A stretch of DNA of 23,176 nt from an uncultured Lactobacillus sp. (GTDB lineage Bacteria > Bacillota > Bacilli > Lactobacillales > Lactobacillaceae), in NCBI GenBank assembly GCA_946409675.1, contig CAMJXI010000004.1:1-23176 (forward strand). Reading direction: 5' to 3'. Every line of letters starts with the position of its first letter. Within the stretch, counting starts at the first letter, position 1. Positions 1-6,938 of the stretch are shown here, piece by piece. The translations under genes and the position numbers were made by a program. Under the pieces are notes generated by a model. That model had not been told where the DNA came from and did no database searches. It worked only from the letters and a program-made list of their open reading frames with translations.

Positions 1-137
1 CCAGTCCAGCCCTCATTCGGCCCAAACTTGGCGGGGATTTTGGCGGGGAACGTAATAATTTCCCCGCCAATCGTATCCTTTGTATCTTCCGAAAATGCCG
101 TTAAATCAACATTCCGGGTTCAATTTACATGTACCTT
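1..137. other. Region downstream of guaA, possible edge of an integrated element
   Basis: No complete gene is seen here. Bases 1-70 look richer in G and C than the rest of the window. On the plus strand a frame open from base 3 reads ...RPKLGGDFGGER... and stops at 102-104; another, from base 2, stops at 53-55. Tails with repeated GG or WG motifs of this kind are common at the ends of phage-type integrases, so this could be the C-terminal end of an integrase pointing at guaA, but 30 codons are too few to decide. No ordinary U-rich terminator follows guaA. The 3' end of guaA is a known attachment site for genomic islands, so an att junction is plausible but not shown. Confidence 0.3.
29..70. 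repeat. Inverted repeat with an extra direct copy of one arm
   Basis: TTGGCGGGGAA at 40-50 and TTCCCCGCCAA at 60-70 form a perfect 11-bp inverted repeat around a 9-base loop. A further direct copy of TTGGCGGGGA lies at 29-38. No U-run follows on either strand, so it is a poor intrinsic terminator. It could be a binding site at the end of an integrated element or a weak hairpin behind guaA. Confidence 0.6.
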
Positions 138-1703
138 TTATTCCCATTCAATAGTTGCTGGTGGCTTGCTCGTAATGTCATAGACGATACGGTTAACGTG
201 ATCTACTTCATTAACAATTCTAACCGAAATCTTTTGCAAAACATCCCATGGAATTTGAGCAAAGTCTGCTGTCATTCCATCAATAGAGGTCACTGCACGA
301 ATACCAACCGTGTAGTCATAAGTACGGCCATCACCCATCACACCAACGGAACGAATTCCTGGTAAGACAGTAAAGTATTGCCATACTTCTGATTCGAGTC
401 CGGCATTCTTAATTTCTTCACGCAAAATCAAATCTGAATCGCGGACGATTTCCAACTTGTCTTGTGTAATTGCACCAATCACACGAATTCCAAGACCTGG
501 TCCTGGGAATGGTTGTCTCCACACAAGATCATGTGGCATTCCCATTCTTTCACCCAATTCACGAACTTCATCCTTGAACAAAGTGTTCAAAGGCTCGATC
601 AGCTTGAATTGCATGTCGTCAGGAAGTCCACCAACGTTATGGTGCGACTTGATTGTTGTTGCAGTGCTTGTACCAGATTCGATAATATCCGTGTACAAAG
701 TACCTTGTGCTAAGAATTCCATACCGTGCAACTTAGTTGCTTCGTCATCGAAAACTTCGATAAATTCTTTACCGATAATCTTACGTTTTGTTTCAGGGTC
801 GCTTACACCATCCAACTTATCAAGGAAACGTTTTTGGGCGTCAACCTTAATAATGTTCAAGCCAAACTTACCTTCAAGGCTAGCCATTACTTCATCAGCT
901 TCGTTCTTACGGAGCAAGCCGTGATCAACGAAGATTGAAGTTAATTGGTTACCGATTGCTTTTTGTAAAAGTACACCAACAACAGAAGAATCTACCCCGC
1001 CAGAAAGGCCAAGTAAAACTTTTTTGTCGCCGACTTTTTCACGAATGTTTTTGATTTGTAAATCAATGAAGTCATCCATTGTCCAGTTTGCAGTGGCACC
1101 ACAAATACCAAAAGCAAAGTTCTGCAAGATTTCCTTACCATATTGTGTGTTTTGCACTTCAGTATGGAATTGAATACCGTAAAGCTTACGTTCGCGGTTT
1201 TCAATTGCAGCAAATGGTGTGTTATCACTCTCAACAGTTGTGACAAAACCTTCTGGAATAGCAGTCACTTTATCACCATGACTCATCCAAACAAATTCAT
1301 CAACCGGAAGGCCTTTGAAAATTTCAGATTCTGGATCAACAACTTTAATATCAGCCTTACCATATTCGCGTTCAGTTGAAGCTTCAACGTTACCGCCATT
1401 TGTGTAAGTGATTAATTGCATCCCATAACAGATACCTAAAACTGGGATACCCAAGTTAAAGATTTCTTTGTCAATTGTAAAAGCACCTTCGTCATACACA
1501 CTGTTTGGTCCACCTGACAAAATAATCCCTTTAGGATTGATTTGGCGAACTTCTTCAGCAGTAATCGTGTTTGGGAAAAGTTCTGAATAAACGCCCAAGT
1601 CACGAATCCGACGAGTAATTAATTGATTATATTGACTACCATAATCAAGAACAATGATTTTATCAGCATCAATATTCTCGATATTTCCAAATAAATTGCT
1701 CAT
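138..1703 (-). CDS. guaA: GMP synthase (glutamine-hydrolysing)
   Basis: GuaA converts XMP to GMP in the cytosol using ATP and glutamine, the last step of guanine nucleotide synthesis. The protein is 521 aa, normal for the family. An N-terminal class I glutamine amidotransferase domain (about 1-200) has [11 protein letters not shown], the nucleophile Cys92 in GICYGMQ, and His180/Glu182 in QFHTEV; the usual Pro between His and Glu is Thr here. The ATP-pyrophosphatase domain has the P-loop SGGVDSS (234-240). The C-terminal dimerisation domain carries PGPGLGIRV and ends in [10 protein letters not shown] chose the ATG at 1701-1703 because GGAG lies 7 nt upstream; an ATG four codons earlier (1715) also has a GGA-type site. 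A separate promoter lies in the 124-bp gap after coaA. No purine riboswitch is visible in the short leader. Confidence 0.97.
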   Translation of the reverse strand: MSNLFGNIENIDADKIIVLDYGSQYNQLITRRIRDLGVYSELFPNTITAEEVRQINPKGIILSGGPNSVYDEGAFTIDKEIFNLGIPVLGICYGMQLITYTNGGNVEASTEREYGKADIKVVDPESEIFKGLPVDEFVWMSHGDKVTAIPEGFVTTVESDNTPFAAIENRERKLYGIQFHTEVQNTQYGKEILQNFAFGICGATANWTMDDFIDLQIKNIREKVGDKKVLLGLSGGVDSSVVGVLLQKAIGNQLTSIFVDHGLLRKNEADEVMASLEGKFGLNIIKVDAQKRFLDKLDGVSDPETKRKIIGKEFIEVFDDEATKLHGMEFLAQGTLYTDIIESGTSTATTIKSHHNVGGLPDDMQFKLIEPLNTLFKDEVRELGERMGMPHDLVWRQPFPGPGLGIRVIGAITQDKLEIVRDSDLILREEIKNAGLESEVWQYFTVLPGIRSVGVMGDGRTYDYTVGIRAVTSIDGMTADFAQIPWDVLQKISVRIVNEVDHVNRIVYDITSKPPATIEWE

Positions 1704-1751
1704 TTGCCACTCCATTTTCCTTTTTTTACAAAACAAAAACTAACTCTTATA

Positions 1752-1780
1752 ATAATAGCGATTTTTGCCAAATATCGCAA
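1752..1780 (-). promoter_or_regulatory. Probable guaA promoter
   Basis: On the minus strand, TTGCGA (1775-1780) and TATTAT (1752-1757) are separated by exactly 17 nt. This matches the sigma-A consensus at 4/6 and 5/6 positions. It would give a leader of roughly 40 nt before guaA. Confidence 0.6.
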
Positions 1781-1827
1781 TACAAACTCAATTTGAAAGC
1801 CTTTTAATGAGAAAACCCGAATAATTT

Positions 1828-2760
1828 TTAATATTTACGTAGTAAAACTTTGTCAATTTGGTGATGCTTCGTTTTATGAAGCACCAAATTTGCCCGCGTT
1901 CTCGTCGGCGCAATATATTCCCTTAAATTGGTTAAGTTGACCGTTTGCCAGGTTTCATAAGCCATCTTTAAGGCCTCTTCTAAGGGCTCGTTGGCGTACT
2001 GGTAGTAGAAGTTCGTGGGGTCGTCTTTAGCGAGCACGAGGAGCCTTTTAAAGCGACTGACGAACCATTCTTCAATCAAGTCCTCGTTTGCATCGAGGTA
2101 AAGCGAGAAATCGAAGAAGTCGCTGATGTATATTTCTTGGTTAGCCGGAAGTTGTAAGACATTAATCCCCTCAACCAACAAGATATCCGGTTGCGTTACG
2201 TGGCCAAACTCACCCGGCACGATATCGTAAATAGCGTGCGAATACGTTGGGAAGGTTACGTCTTCCTTTCCTGCAGAAACGTCCGTCAAAAAATCGTACA
2301 ACAATTGCATGTTGTAGCTTTCTGGGAAACCTTTACGGTCAATCAAGTTCTTGCGGATCAGCTCTTCGTTGCTGTACAGAAAACCATCAGTCGTAATCAA
2401 CTGGGTCGAGAGTTCTGGATAGATTCGCTCAAGCAGCAAAGTCACCAAACGAGCCGTCGTACTCTTACCCACCGCAACAGAACCCGAGATACCAATAATA
2501 AACGGCGTCTTCATTGGTCCATTCTGCAAGAAAATACTGCGTTCCTGTTGCAGCACGCGTTTTTGTTGGTAGAACAGGTACAGATAGTTCACCAGACTAA
2601 AGTAAATCTGGCGCACGTCTTCTAAATTAATGCGATCCCCCAAAGAAGTAATGTCTTTCAATTCTTCTTCGGTAATTAAATCCATTTGAGCTTTATTTGC
2701 AAATTTGGCCCAAGTTTCACGACTATATTCTTTAAATAATGTTCTCATTTCAACACCCAT
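1828..2760 (-). CDS. coaA: Type I pantothenate kinase
   Basis: CoaA phosphorylates pantothenate with ATP in the cytosol, the first and usually controlling step of coenzyme A synthesis. The product is 310 aa, the usual size for the prokaryotic type I (P-loop) enzyme. The P-loop GISGSVAVGKST sits near residues 90-101, followed by LITTDGFLYSN, a conserved substrate-binding region, and LVEGINVLQ, a Walker B-like strand. The ATG at 2760 is the longest choice and has no clear Shine-Dalgarno site; the ATG four codons later (2748, MRTLFKEYS) has a weak GGGTG in front. The gene lies 26 bp behind the thioesterase gene on the same strand, which suggests co-transcription; a thioesterase that releases CoA beside a CoA biosynthetic gene makes metabolic sense. 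Confidence 0.95.
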   Translation of the reverse strand: MGVEMRTLFKEYSRETWAKFANKAQMDLITEEELKDITSLGDRINLEDVRQIYFSLVNYLYLFYQQKRVLQQERSIFLQNGPMKTPFIIGISGSVAVGKSTTARLVTLLLERIYPELSTQLITTDGFLYSNEELIRKNLIDRKGFPESYNMQLLYDFLTDVSAGKEDVTFPTYSHAIYDIVPGEFGHVTQPDILLVEGINVLQLPANQEIYISDFFDFSLYLDANEDLIEEWFVSRFKRLLVLAKDDPTNFYYQYANEPLEEALKMAYETWQTVNLTNLREYIAPTRTRANLVLHKTKHHQIDKVLLRKY

Positions 2761-2786
2761 TAAATTTGTCTTGTTAATTTATTTTT

Positions 2787-3245
2787 TTATTCTAAATCAA
2801 GTTTCTCTTGCACCAAATTATGAAACTCCTTGGCCACTTTAGCACGTTTGGCGTAGCCACCGAGCATTTCTTTTTCAAACTCAGTTTCGGGAATAATTTC
2901 TGGTGCCGCAGCATTCTTATCCAAGATGATAAATGTCAAAATTGCGTAGGCAGAAAGTTCGTCATCATCATTATAGACTTGGCCAAGTACTTCGATTGAT
3001 CTCTTCGAGACCCCACTTACTTGGGCCTTAATCGTGACTGTTTCGCCCAAATTAATTTGCTTGATGAAACGAAACTTATCAACTGCCCCAGTCACCATTT
3101 TTTCGGTCGTTGCTTTGTGGGCTGCTTGTGCCAAGGCTGTATCGACTTCTGACAGCAGTTTGCCACCAAACAGCACCCCAATATAATTCAAATCTTGCTC
3201 AGTCACGGTGAATCTGCTGACGGCAATTGTGTCTTTCACAAACAT
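2787..3245 (-). CDS. Acyl-CoA thioesterase, hotdog fold (YciA/BACH type)
   Basis: Probably hydrolyses acyl-CoA thioesters to free acid and CoA in the cytosol. The 152-aa length fits a single-hotdog YciA-type thioesterase. Residues 17-36, around NYIGVLFGGKLLSEVDTALA, match the family pattern of an Asn/His-Gly turn, FGG, and the catalytic Asp on the central helix. VDKFRFIKQINLGETVTIKAQV follows the usual strand pattern of an acyl-CoA binding hotdog. The C-terminal part is charged and helical. AGGAG lies about 7 nt before the ATG. The gene is first in a likely operon with coaA and is transcribed away from the SGNH esterase. The exact substrate cannot be read from the sequence. Confidence 0.85.
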   Translation of the reverse strand: MFVKDTIAVSRFTVTEQDLNYIGVLFGGKLLSEVDTALAQAAHKATTEKMVTGAVDKFRFIKQINLGETVTIKAQVSGVSKRSIEVLGQVYNDDDELSAYAILTFIILDKNAAAPEIIPETEFEKEMLGGYAKRAKVAKEFHNLVQEKLDLE

Positions 3246-3286
3246 ATTTTTCTCCTAGCTATTGTACATCTGACTTCTAGTTTACT

Positions 3287-3315
3287 ATTATAAAGAATAA
3301 TAAGTAAAAATTAAA
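3287..3315 (-). promoter_or_regulatory. Promoter of the thioesterase-coaA unit
   Basis: A perfect TATAAT on the minus strand (3287-3292) has a weak -35 (TTTAAT, 3310-3315) at 17 nt. It lies in the 82-bp gap between divergent genes, so a promoter for the plus-strand esterase must overlap the same stretch; a candidate is TTGTAC (from 3273) with TATTAT on the plus strand. Confidence 0.55.
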
Positions 3316-3327
3316 CTGAGGCATATT

Positions 3328-3891
3328 ATGAAAAAACTAGTACTTTTTGGCGATTCAATCTTAGGCGGCTATGAAGACGGCCGAGTCACTAACTCCATCG
3401 CACAAAAAATCCAAGCAGCTTTTCCAACGTACAACGTCCAAACCCAAATTATTCCTGGAGGAACCACCGATGACGCACTAAACGCTGTCTACCCCAAGGT
3501 TACTTCCACCCACCCAGATCTCGTCATCATGAATTTCGGCGTCAACGATGCCCAAGTTCGTTTCGGGATGAGTGCCGGTAAATACAACAATAACCTCAAT
3601 AACTTGGTGGAAAATATTGGTCCTAAAAAGGTGATTTTGGTCAGCCCTTCTTACACCAATTGGCGCGTCGCCGATAACCAATCTTGGACCCGCATTCTCC
3701 AATTTGAGTTAGTCACTGAACACGTGGCCGCAAAGTACGAATTGCCCTTCTTTGACCTAGCCAAAAAAATGCAGACCTTCGACCACCCAAATGACTTATT
3801 GCAGGAAGATGGAATCCATTTTCTACCAGAAGCCAATGAGTTACTAACCGATACGTTAATTGAATTGATTAAGGAACACGCCAATAATTAA
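3328..3891 (+). CDS. SGNH/GDSL-family hydrolase (esterase/lipase)
   Basis: A 187-aa enzyme of the SGNH hydrolase superfamily, probably an intracellular esterase since no signal peptide is present. Block I is LFGDSILGG with the nucleophile Ser10. Block II is the Gly pair in IIPGGTTDDA (41-50). Block III is NFGVNDAQ with the oxyanion Asn73. Block V is EDGIHFLPEA, giving Asp161 and His164 of the catalytic triad. GAGG lies 6 nt before the ATG. It is transcribed alone, divergently from the thioesterase; no strong terminator was found between it and the next gene 127 bp downstream. The substrate (acyl ester, acetylated sugar or lysophospholipid) cannot be told from sequence. Confidence 0.88.
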   Translation: MKKLVLFGDSILGGYEDGRVTNSIAQKIQAAFPTYNVQTQIIPGGTTDDALNAVYPKVTSTHPDLVIMNFGVNDAQVRFGMSAGKYNNNLNNLVENIGPKKVILVSPSYTNWRVADNQSWTRILQFELVTEHVAAKYELPFFDLAKKMQTFDHPNDLLQEDGIHFLPEANELLTDTLIELIKEHANN

Positions 3892-3922
3892 GCAATTCTA
3901 AATTTTCCTTAATTTTATTGTT

Positions 3923-3967
3923 TATTGATAAAAAGATATTGATAAACGATAAAAGTTTAACTACACT
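3923..3967 (+). promoter_or_regulatory. Promoter with overlapping direct repeats, likely operator
   Basis: TTGATA (3939-3944) and TACACT (3962-3967) are 17 nt apart and lie upstream of the DUF2975/HTH pair. The 10-mer TATTGATAAA occurs at 3923-3932 and again at 3937-3946, overlapping the -35, and a third GATAAA lies at 3948-3953. This is a reasonable autoregulatory operator for the HTH protein encoded two genes on, but binding is inferred. Confidence 0.45.
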
Positions 3968-4018
3968 TAAGCCATTAAGAAGTTTCAAATAGTAAATAAA
4001 TGGATGAGGTAGTTATCT

Positions 4019-4498
4019 ATGAAAACAAAAACAATTTTCTTAAAACTAATGCTGATTGCGGCAACTCTATTCGTGGCCTTTTTCTCGAGTATGTTTTTAT
4101 ACAAAGGCTACCGCGATATTCTCAAGGATATTTCAGGAACTCCACCCGAAACGATTATCATCGCGATTGGTCTGCCAATTGCAGTAGTCGCCTTTTATTT
4201 CGCAGTTTGGTTTGCTTGGCAACTTCTCCGTCGCATCGATAAGGGACAAGCTTTCTCCTATTTGGCAGTGAAGAATCTCAAGCAACTCAAATGGTCTTGT
4301 GCGGGTATCACCTTCGGATTGGTCGGTATTTTGCCGCAAATGTACCAGGTTGCCCAAAACGCGGATGCTCCAGGCGTTCTACTGATCTTCATGGCTGTAG
4401 TTGCTTTACCTTTGATGGTCACTATTTTCTTAGCCGTTTTAGAGAAGCTCTGGTCTGAGGCCTTGGACTTCAAACAAGAAAACGATTTGACGGTTTAG
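4019..4498 (+). CDS. DUF2975 membrane protein
   Basis: A 159-aa integral membrane protein with four hydrophobic segments at about residues 9-28, 46-67, 93-112 and 120-141, as in DUF2975 proteins. A short cytoplasmic stretch, LLRRIDKGQAFSYLAVKNLKQLKW, lies between segments 2 and 3; this Gly/Phe-containing linker is typical of the family. The molecular function is unknown. Genes of this family are almost always followed by a small HTH regulator, as here, and the pair is thought to act together. GAGGT lies 8 nt before the ATG. The stop codon overlaps the AGGAGG of the next gene, so the two are translationally linked. Confidence 0.85.
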   Translation: MKTKTIFLKLMLIAATLFVAFFSSMFLYKGYRDILKDISGTPPETIIIAIGLPIAVVAFYFAVWFAWQLLRRIDKGQAFSYLAVKNLKQLKWSCAGITFGLVGILPQMYQVAQNADAPGVLLIFMAVVALPLMVTIFLAVLEKLWSEALDFKQENDLTV

Positions 4499-4508
4499 GA
4501 GGCGGATG

Positions 4509-4724
4509 ATGATCAAAATAAATTTAGACCTCATTCTTTTACAAAGAAATATGTCGCTCACTGAACTTGCCGACCAGGTTGGCGTTACCATTGCTAATCT
4601 CTCAATTTTAAAAACCGGCAAAGCTAAAGCAATTCGCTTTTCGACTTTGGAAAAACTCTGTGAAGTGTTGCACTGCCAACCCGGAGACATTATTGAATAC
4701 GTTTCGAATGAAAAAACAGCCTAG
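4509..4724 (+). CDS. Small Cro/CI-type HTH regulator (YozG-like)
   Basis: A 71-aa protein that is almost entirely one helix-turn-helix domain: SLTELADQVGVTIANLSILKTG (about 15-36) is the HTH, and the PGDIIEY ending is typical of the YozG/HTH_26 family. Two adjacent ATGs exist at 4506 and 4509; I chose 4509 because AGGAGG (4497-4502) is then 6 nt away, while 4506 leaves only 3. It probably binds the operator-like repeats in front of the DUF2975 gene and may sense a signal through that membrane protein. The stop codon sits in the loop of the terminator hairpin. Confidence 0.88.
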   Translation: MIKINLDLILLQRNMSLTELADQVGVTIANLSILKTGKAKAIRFSTLEKLCEVLHCQPGDIIEYVSNEKTA

Positions 4725-4737
4725 CGGCTGTTTTTTT
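4711..4737. terminator. Bidirectional intrinsic terminator
   Basis: A6-CAGCC (4711-4721), loop TAGC (4722-4725), GGCTG-T7 (4726-4737). It ends the plus-strand HTH gene, whose TAG stop is inside the loop, and the flanking A and T runs let it also stop the convergent FMN reductase operon on the minus strand. Confidence 0.9.
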
Positions 4738-4790
4738 GATTGATATGTAGTTCAATTTATTTTTTTATCTGTGCTATGTTTTGCTTTTTA

Positions 4791-6146
4791 CTAGGCCTCT
4801 GAAGCACCTGAAGTTTCGTCTACTTCTGCGACAAAGATGTCAGCATCTGAGGCTTTTGTTGTTGCATCAGCCATTGGTGCTTCAGTCTCTTCTGAAGCAC
4901 CAGTACTTGCATCAGTAGTTGGTGCTGTTGGTGCTTCCTCTTCTTCAGAAGCTCCTGTACTTGCATCTGGATCTGGTTCGACTGGTGCACTTGATGAAGC
5001 ACCGGTCGTTGCAGCAACCTTGGCATTTGGATCATCAACGAGTTTCTTACCAGTTTGTTTCAAGTAAGAAGCCACGATTGGCCATAAATCAACCACCCAT
5101 TCGTTAATCCCACGGTAAACGCCGTCTTCATCATGCATTGCTTTGTAGTAGTGCATCAAGTGTTTAGTTGGGCCATTTCCAGGAACTGGTAGAACGAACA
5201 AGTCTGTTTTGCCATTACGGAGATTGTTGATGACAGTTGCAACACCCTTGAGTGCGCGTTCTGGATGCACGTAATACAATGGGTCCCCAACTTGGTCAGG
5301 AGTACGAGAAGCAAGCATGTCCTTAGGATCATGTCCTTGGTCACCGTAGTAGATAAATTGGTTGTTTTCGTCAGCGAAGGTTAATTCAACCGGCATCGTC
5401 TTCAAGAAACGGTCGATTTGGTTAACGGTCAAAAGTCCGCGGTCCAACTTCACGTAAGCATCACCAGAAACGGCGTTGGTCTTTTCTGCGGCCTTTTCGA
5501 GCCATTGTGGGTCACGCATATCAACATCTTTAACGGTTGTGTCGCAGTTGCCGGTAGCATACAAATCTTCAGACGCTCCTGGGTTATCTGCGCGGCCATT
5601 CAAATGACCGATTACGCCCACGAATTCCACGAATTTTTGTAAAGTTGAGCCTAAGAAACTAGCTGTCCGGTCGTCTTTCAACATGCCTGATTCATCGAAA
5701 GCTTCTTTCGCATTTGCAAGTAAGAATTCGTTACCTGGCAACGTAATTGCGTTTACGCCTGGTGATTCCAAAATTTGGCGTAAATTAAGTTGTGCACGAC
5801 TTGAACCTTGGATAAAGTAGCTCGCACCAACAATCATCACTGGTTTGTCAGTAAATGGGTGCAAGTTGTATGAAAGCCATTCGATGACGCTCTTCAAGGC
5901 TGCGGGAATGGTGTGATTGTGTTCTGGAGTAGCAATGATGACACCGTCAGCTGCCAAAATTTTATGGTTCAAGTATTGGATGGCTGGGCTATCTGATTGG
6001 TCATTACTTTGGTTGAACATTGGCACGTCACTGATGTCCAAAATTTCGATATCAGCCATGTTGCGATATTGCGTGCTCATAAAACGGAGTAACATTCTGT
6101 TATAAGATTGATCGGCAATTGAGCCTACGATTCCTACTAATTTCAT
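4791..6146 (-). CDS. NAD(P)H-dependent FMN reductase fused to a PAS-like domain, with repeated DxxTGAS tail
   Basis: A 451-aa multidomain flavoprotein, cytosolic because it has no signal peptide. Residues 1-175 are a flavodoxin-like NAD(P)H:FMN reductase domain ([47 protein letters not shown]), closely similar to the upstream gene. Residues 235-365 resemble the PAS-like domain found in such fusions ([15 protein letters not shown]...[23 protein letters not shown]...). Residues 370-451 are a low-complexity acidic tail with an 18-aa repeat and five copies of a (D)xx(S/T)GAS-like motif at 378-384, 394-400, 412-418, 427-433 and 443-449. These resemble sites where ApbE-type flavin transferases attach FMN. 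AGGAG lies before the ATG and the gene starts 18 bp after its paralogue. The redox partner is unknown. Confidence 0.85.
   Translation of the reverse strand: MKLVGIVGSIADQSYNRMLLRFMSTQYRNMADIEILDISDVPMFNQSNDQSDSPAIQYLNHKILAADGVIIATPEHNHTIPAALKSVIEWLSYNLHPFTDKPVMIVGASYFIQGSSRAQLNLRQILESPGVNAITLPGNEFLLANAKEAFDESGMLKDDRTASFLGSTLQKFVEFVGVIGHLNGRADNPGASEDLYATGNCDTTVKDVDMRDPQWLEKAAEKTNAVSGDAYVKLDRGLLTVNQIDRFLKTMPVELTFADENNQFIYYGDQGHDPKDMLASRTPDQVGDPLYYVHPERALKGVATVINNLRNGKTDLFVLPVPGNGPTKHLMHYYKAMHDEDGVYRGINEWVVDLWPIVASYLKQTGKKLVDDPNAKVAATTGASSSAPVEPDPDASTGASEEEEAPTAPTTDASTGASEETEAPMADATTKASDADIFVAEVDETSGASEA
4794..5015 (-). repeat. In-frame repeats encoding the (D)xx(S/T)GAS tail
   Basis: The segment codes for residues 378-451 of the PAS-FMN reductase. 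Two DNA units about 54 bp apart, near 4888-4914 and 4942-4968, are close to identical and give the 18-residue period ([12 protein letters not shown]). The reading frame is kept, so the repeats are protein-level, not a mobile sequence. Confidence 0.8.
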
Positions 6147-6164
6147 TTGTCTTTCTCCTCTTCC

Positions 6165-6776
6165 CTACTTCTTATCTTGCCAAGAAACGTTGGTCGCATT
6201 AACTTTGTCTTGGCTAAGAGTGCCATTTAATTGTTTCGTGATTTCAACGAATTTTTCAAAATCTTGGAATAAGCCGTCTAATAGTTTGGTATTATCTGCA
6301 TCAATCAAGTTGCCCGTATCATCAAAGGCTGTGAGTGAATGACTCAACAAGAAGTCTGAGCTTGGCATTACGCGTGCTTTTAATTCTGGTGAATCAAGGA
6401 CTTGGCGTAGGTGTCCTTGGGCACGACTTGAACCGAGTGCACCGTATGAAGCACCAACAATCATCACTGGTTTATCAACAAAAGGATGAACTGAGTATGA
6501 GAGCCATGACAACGCATTTAAGAGGGCTGCGGTCACGGAATGATCGTATTCTGGTGTGGCGATAATTACCCCAGCAGCAGCATCGATTTTCTTAGCCATC
6601 TCGAGTGCTTGCTCTGGTGTCTTCCGGTCCGCATTCTTTGCATAAACTGGTAAATCTTTGATTTCCATCAATTCAATCTCTGCTACTGGAGCAAAGTGTT
6701 GTTTCATATATTGTAATAATTGACGGTTGGTTGACTTATCAGCATTGCTTCCTACAATTGCGATGTACTTGTTCAT
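6165..6776 (-). CDS. NAD(P)H-dependent FMN reductase
   Basis: A 203-aa single-domain flavoprotein of the NADPH-dependent FMN reductase family (flavodoxin fold), which reduces free or bound flavin, or quinone/azo-type acceptors, with NAD(P)H. Supporting motifs are AIVGSNADKSTNRQLL (phosphate-binding loop near the N terminus), [25 protein letters not shown], and [27 protein letters not shown] chose the ATG at 6774-6776 (MNKYIAIVGS) because AGGAG lies 8 nt upstream and the fold starts directly after it; the frame runs open for 23 more codons upstream without a ribosome site. It is first in an operon with its larger paralogue, suggesting a tandem duplication followed by gain of the PAS domain and tail. 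Confidence 0.9.
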   Translation of the reverse strand: MNKYIAIVGSNADKSTNRQLLQYMKQHFAPVAEIELMEIKDLPVYAKNADRKTPEQALEMAKKIDAAAGVIIATPEYDHSVTAALLNALSWLSYSVHPFVDKPVMIVGASYGALGSSRAQGHLRQVLDSPELKARVMPSSDFLLSHSLTAFDDTGNLIDADNTKLLDGLFQDFEKFVEITKQLNGTLSQDKVNATNVSWQDKK

Positions 6777-6884
6777 TGTCGTTCTCCTTTTATTAGTTAG
6801 TTTAATATCCGCCATTATTGTAAGGGTTTTCACAACCGAAATCAATGCTTTTCGTGAACTTTTTTACATAAATTATTATACACT

Positions 6885-6890
6885 TTATTC
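6885..6890 (-). promoter_or_regulatory. -10 element of the FMN reductase operon
   Basis: A perfect TATAAT is read on the minus strand, with no good -35 at 17 nt. The leader would be about 100 nt. It holds the small inverted repeat TTTCGGTTGTGAAA, which is too short to assign a regulator. Confidence 0.45.
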
Positions 6891-6901
6891 TTGCAGTATA
6901 T

Positions 6902-6931
6902 AAAAAATCACCGACAGATTATCGGTGATTT
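6902..6931 (-). terminator. helD terminator
   Basis: The arms AAATCACCGA (6905-6914) and TCGGTGATTT (6922-6931) form a perfect 10-bp stem with a 7-base loop. On the minus strand the stem is followed by a run of U. It lies 7 bp after the helD stop codon. Confidence 0.88.
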
Positions 6932-6938
6932 CATTTTA

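Noticed and set aside
457..924. Plus-strand open frame of 155 codons opposite guaA
   Set aside because: It is antisense to a certain gene, has no ribosome site, and its composition mirrors the guaA codon pattern.
1704..1827. Purine riboswitch before guaA
   Set aside because: The gap is too short after the promoter and the conserved core was not seen.
2191..2625. Plus-strand open frame of 144 codons opposite coaA
   Set aside because: It is a shadow of coaA with no ribosome site and no recognisable domain.
4837..5067. Ser/Ala/Val-rich plus-strand frame
   Set aside because: It is the antisense reading of the repeated acidic tail; repeats keep several frames open.
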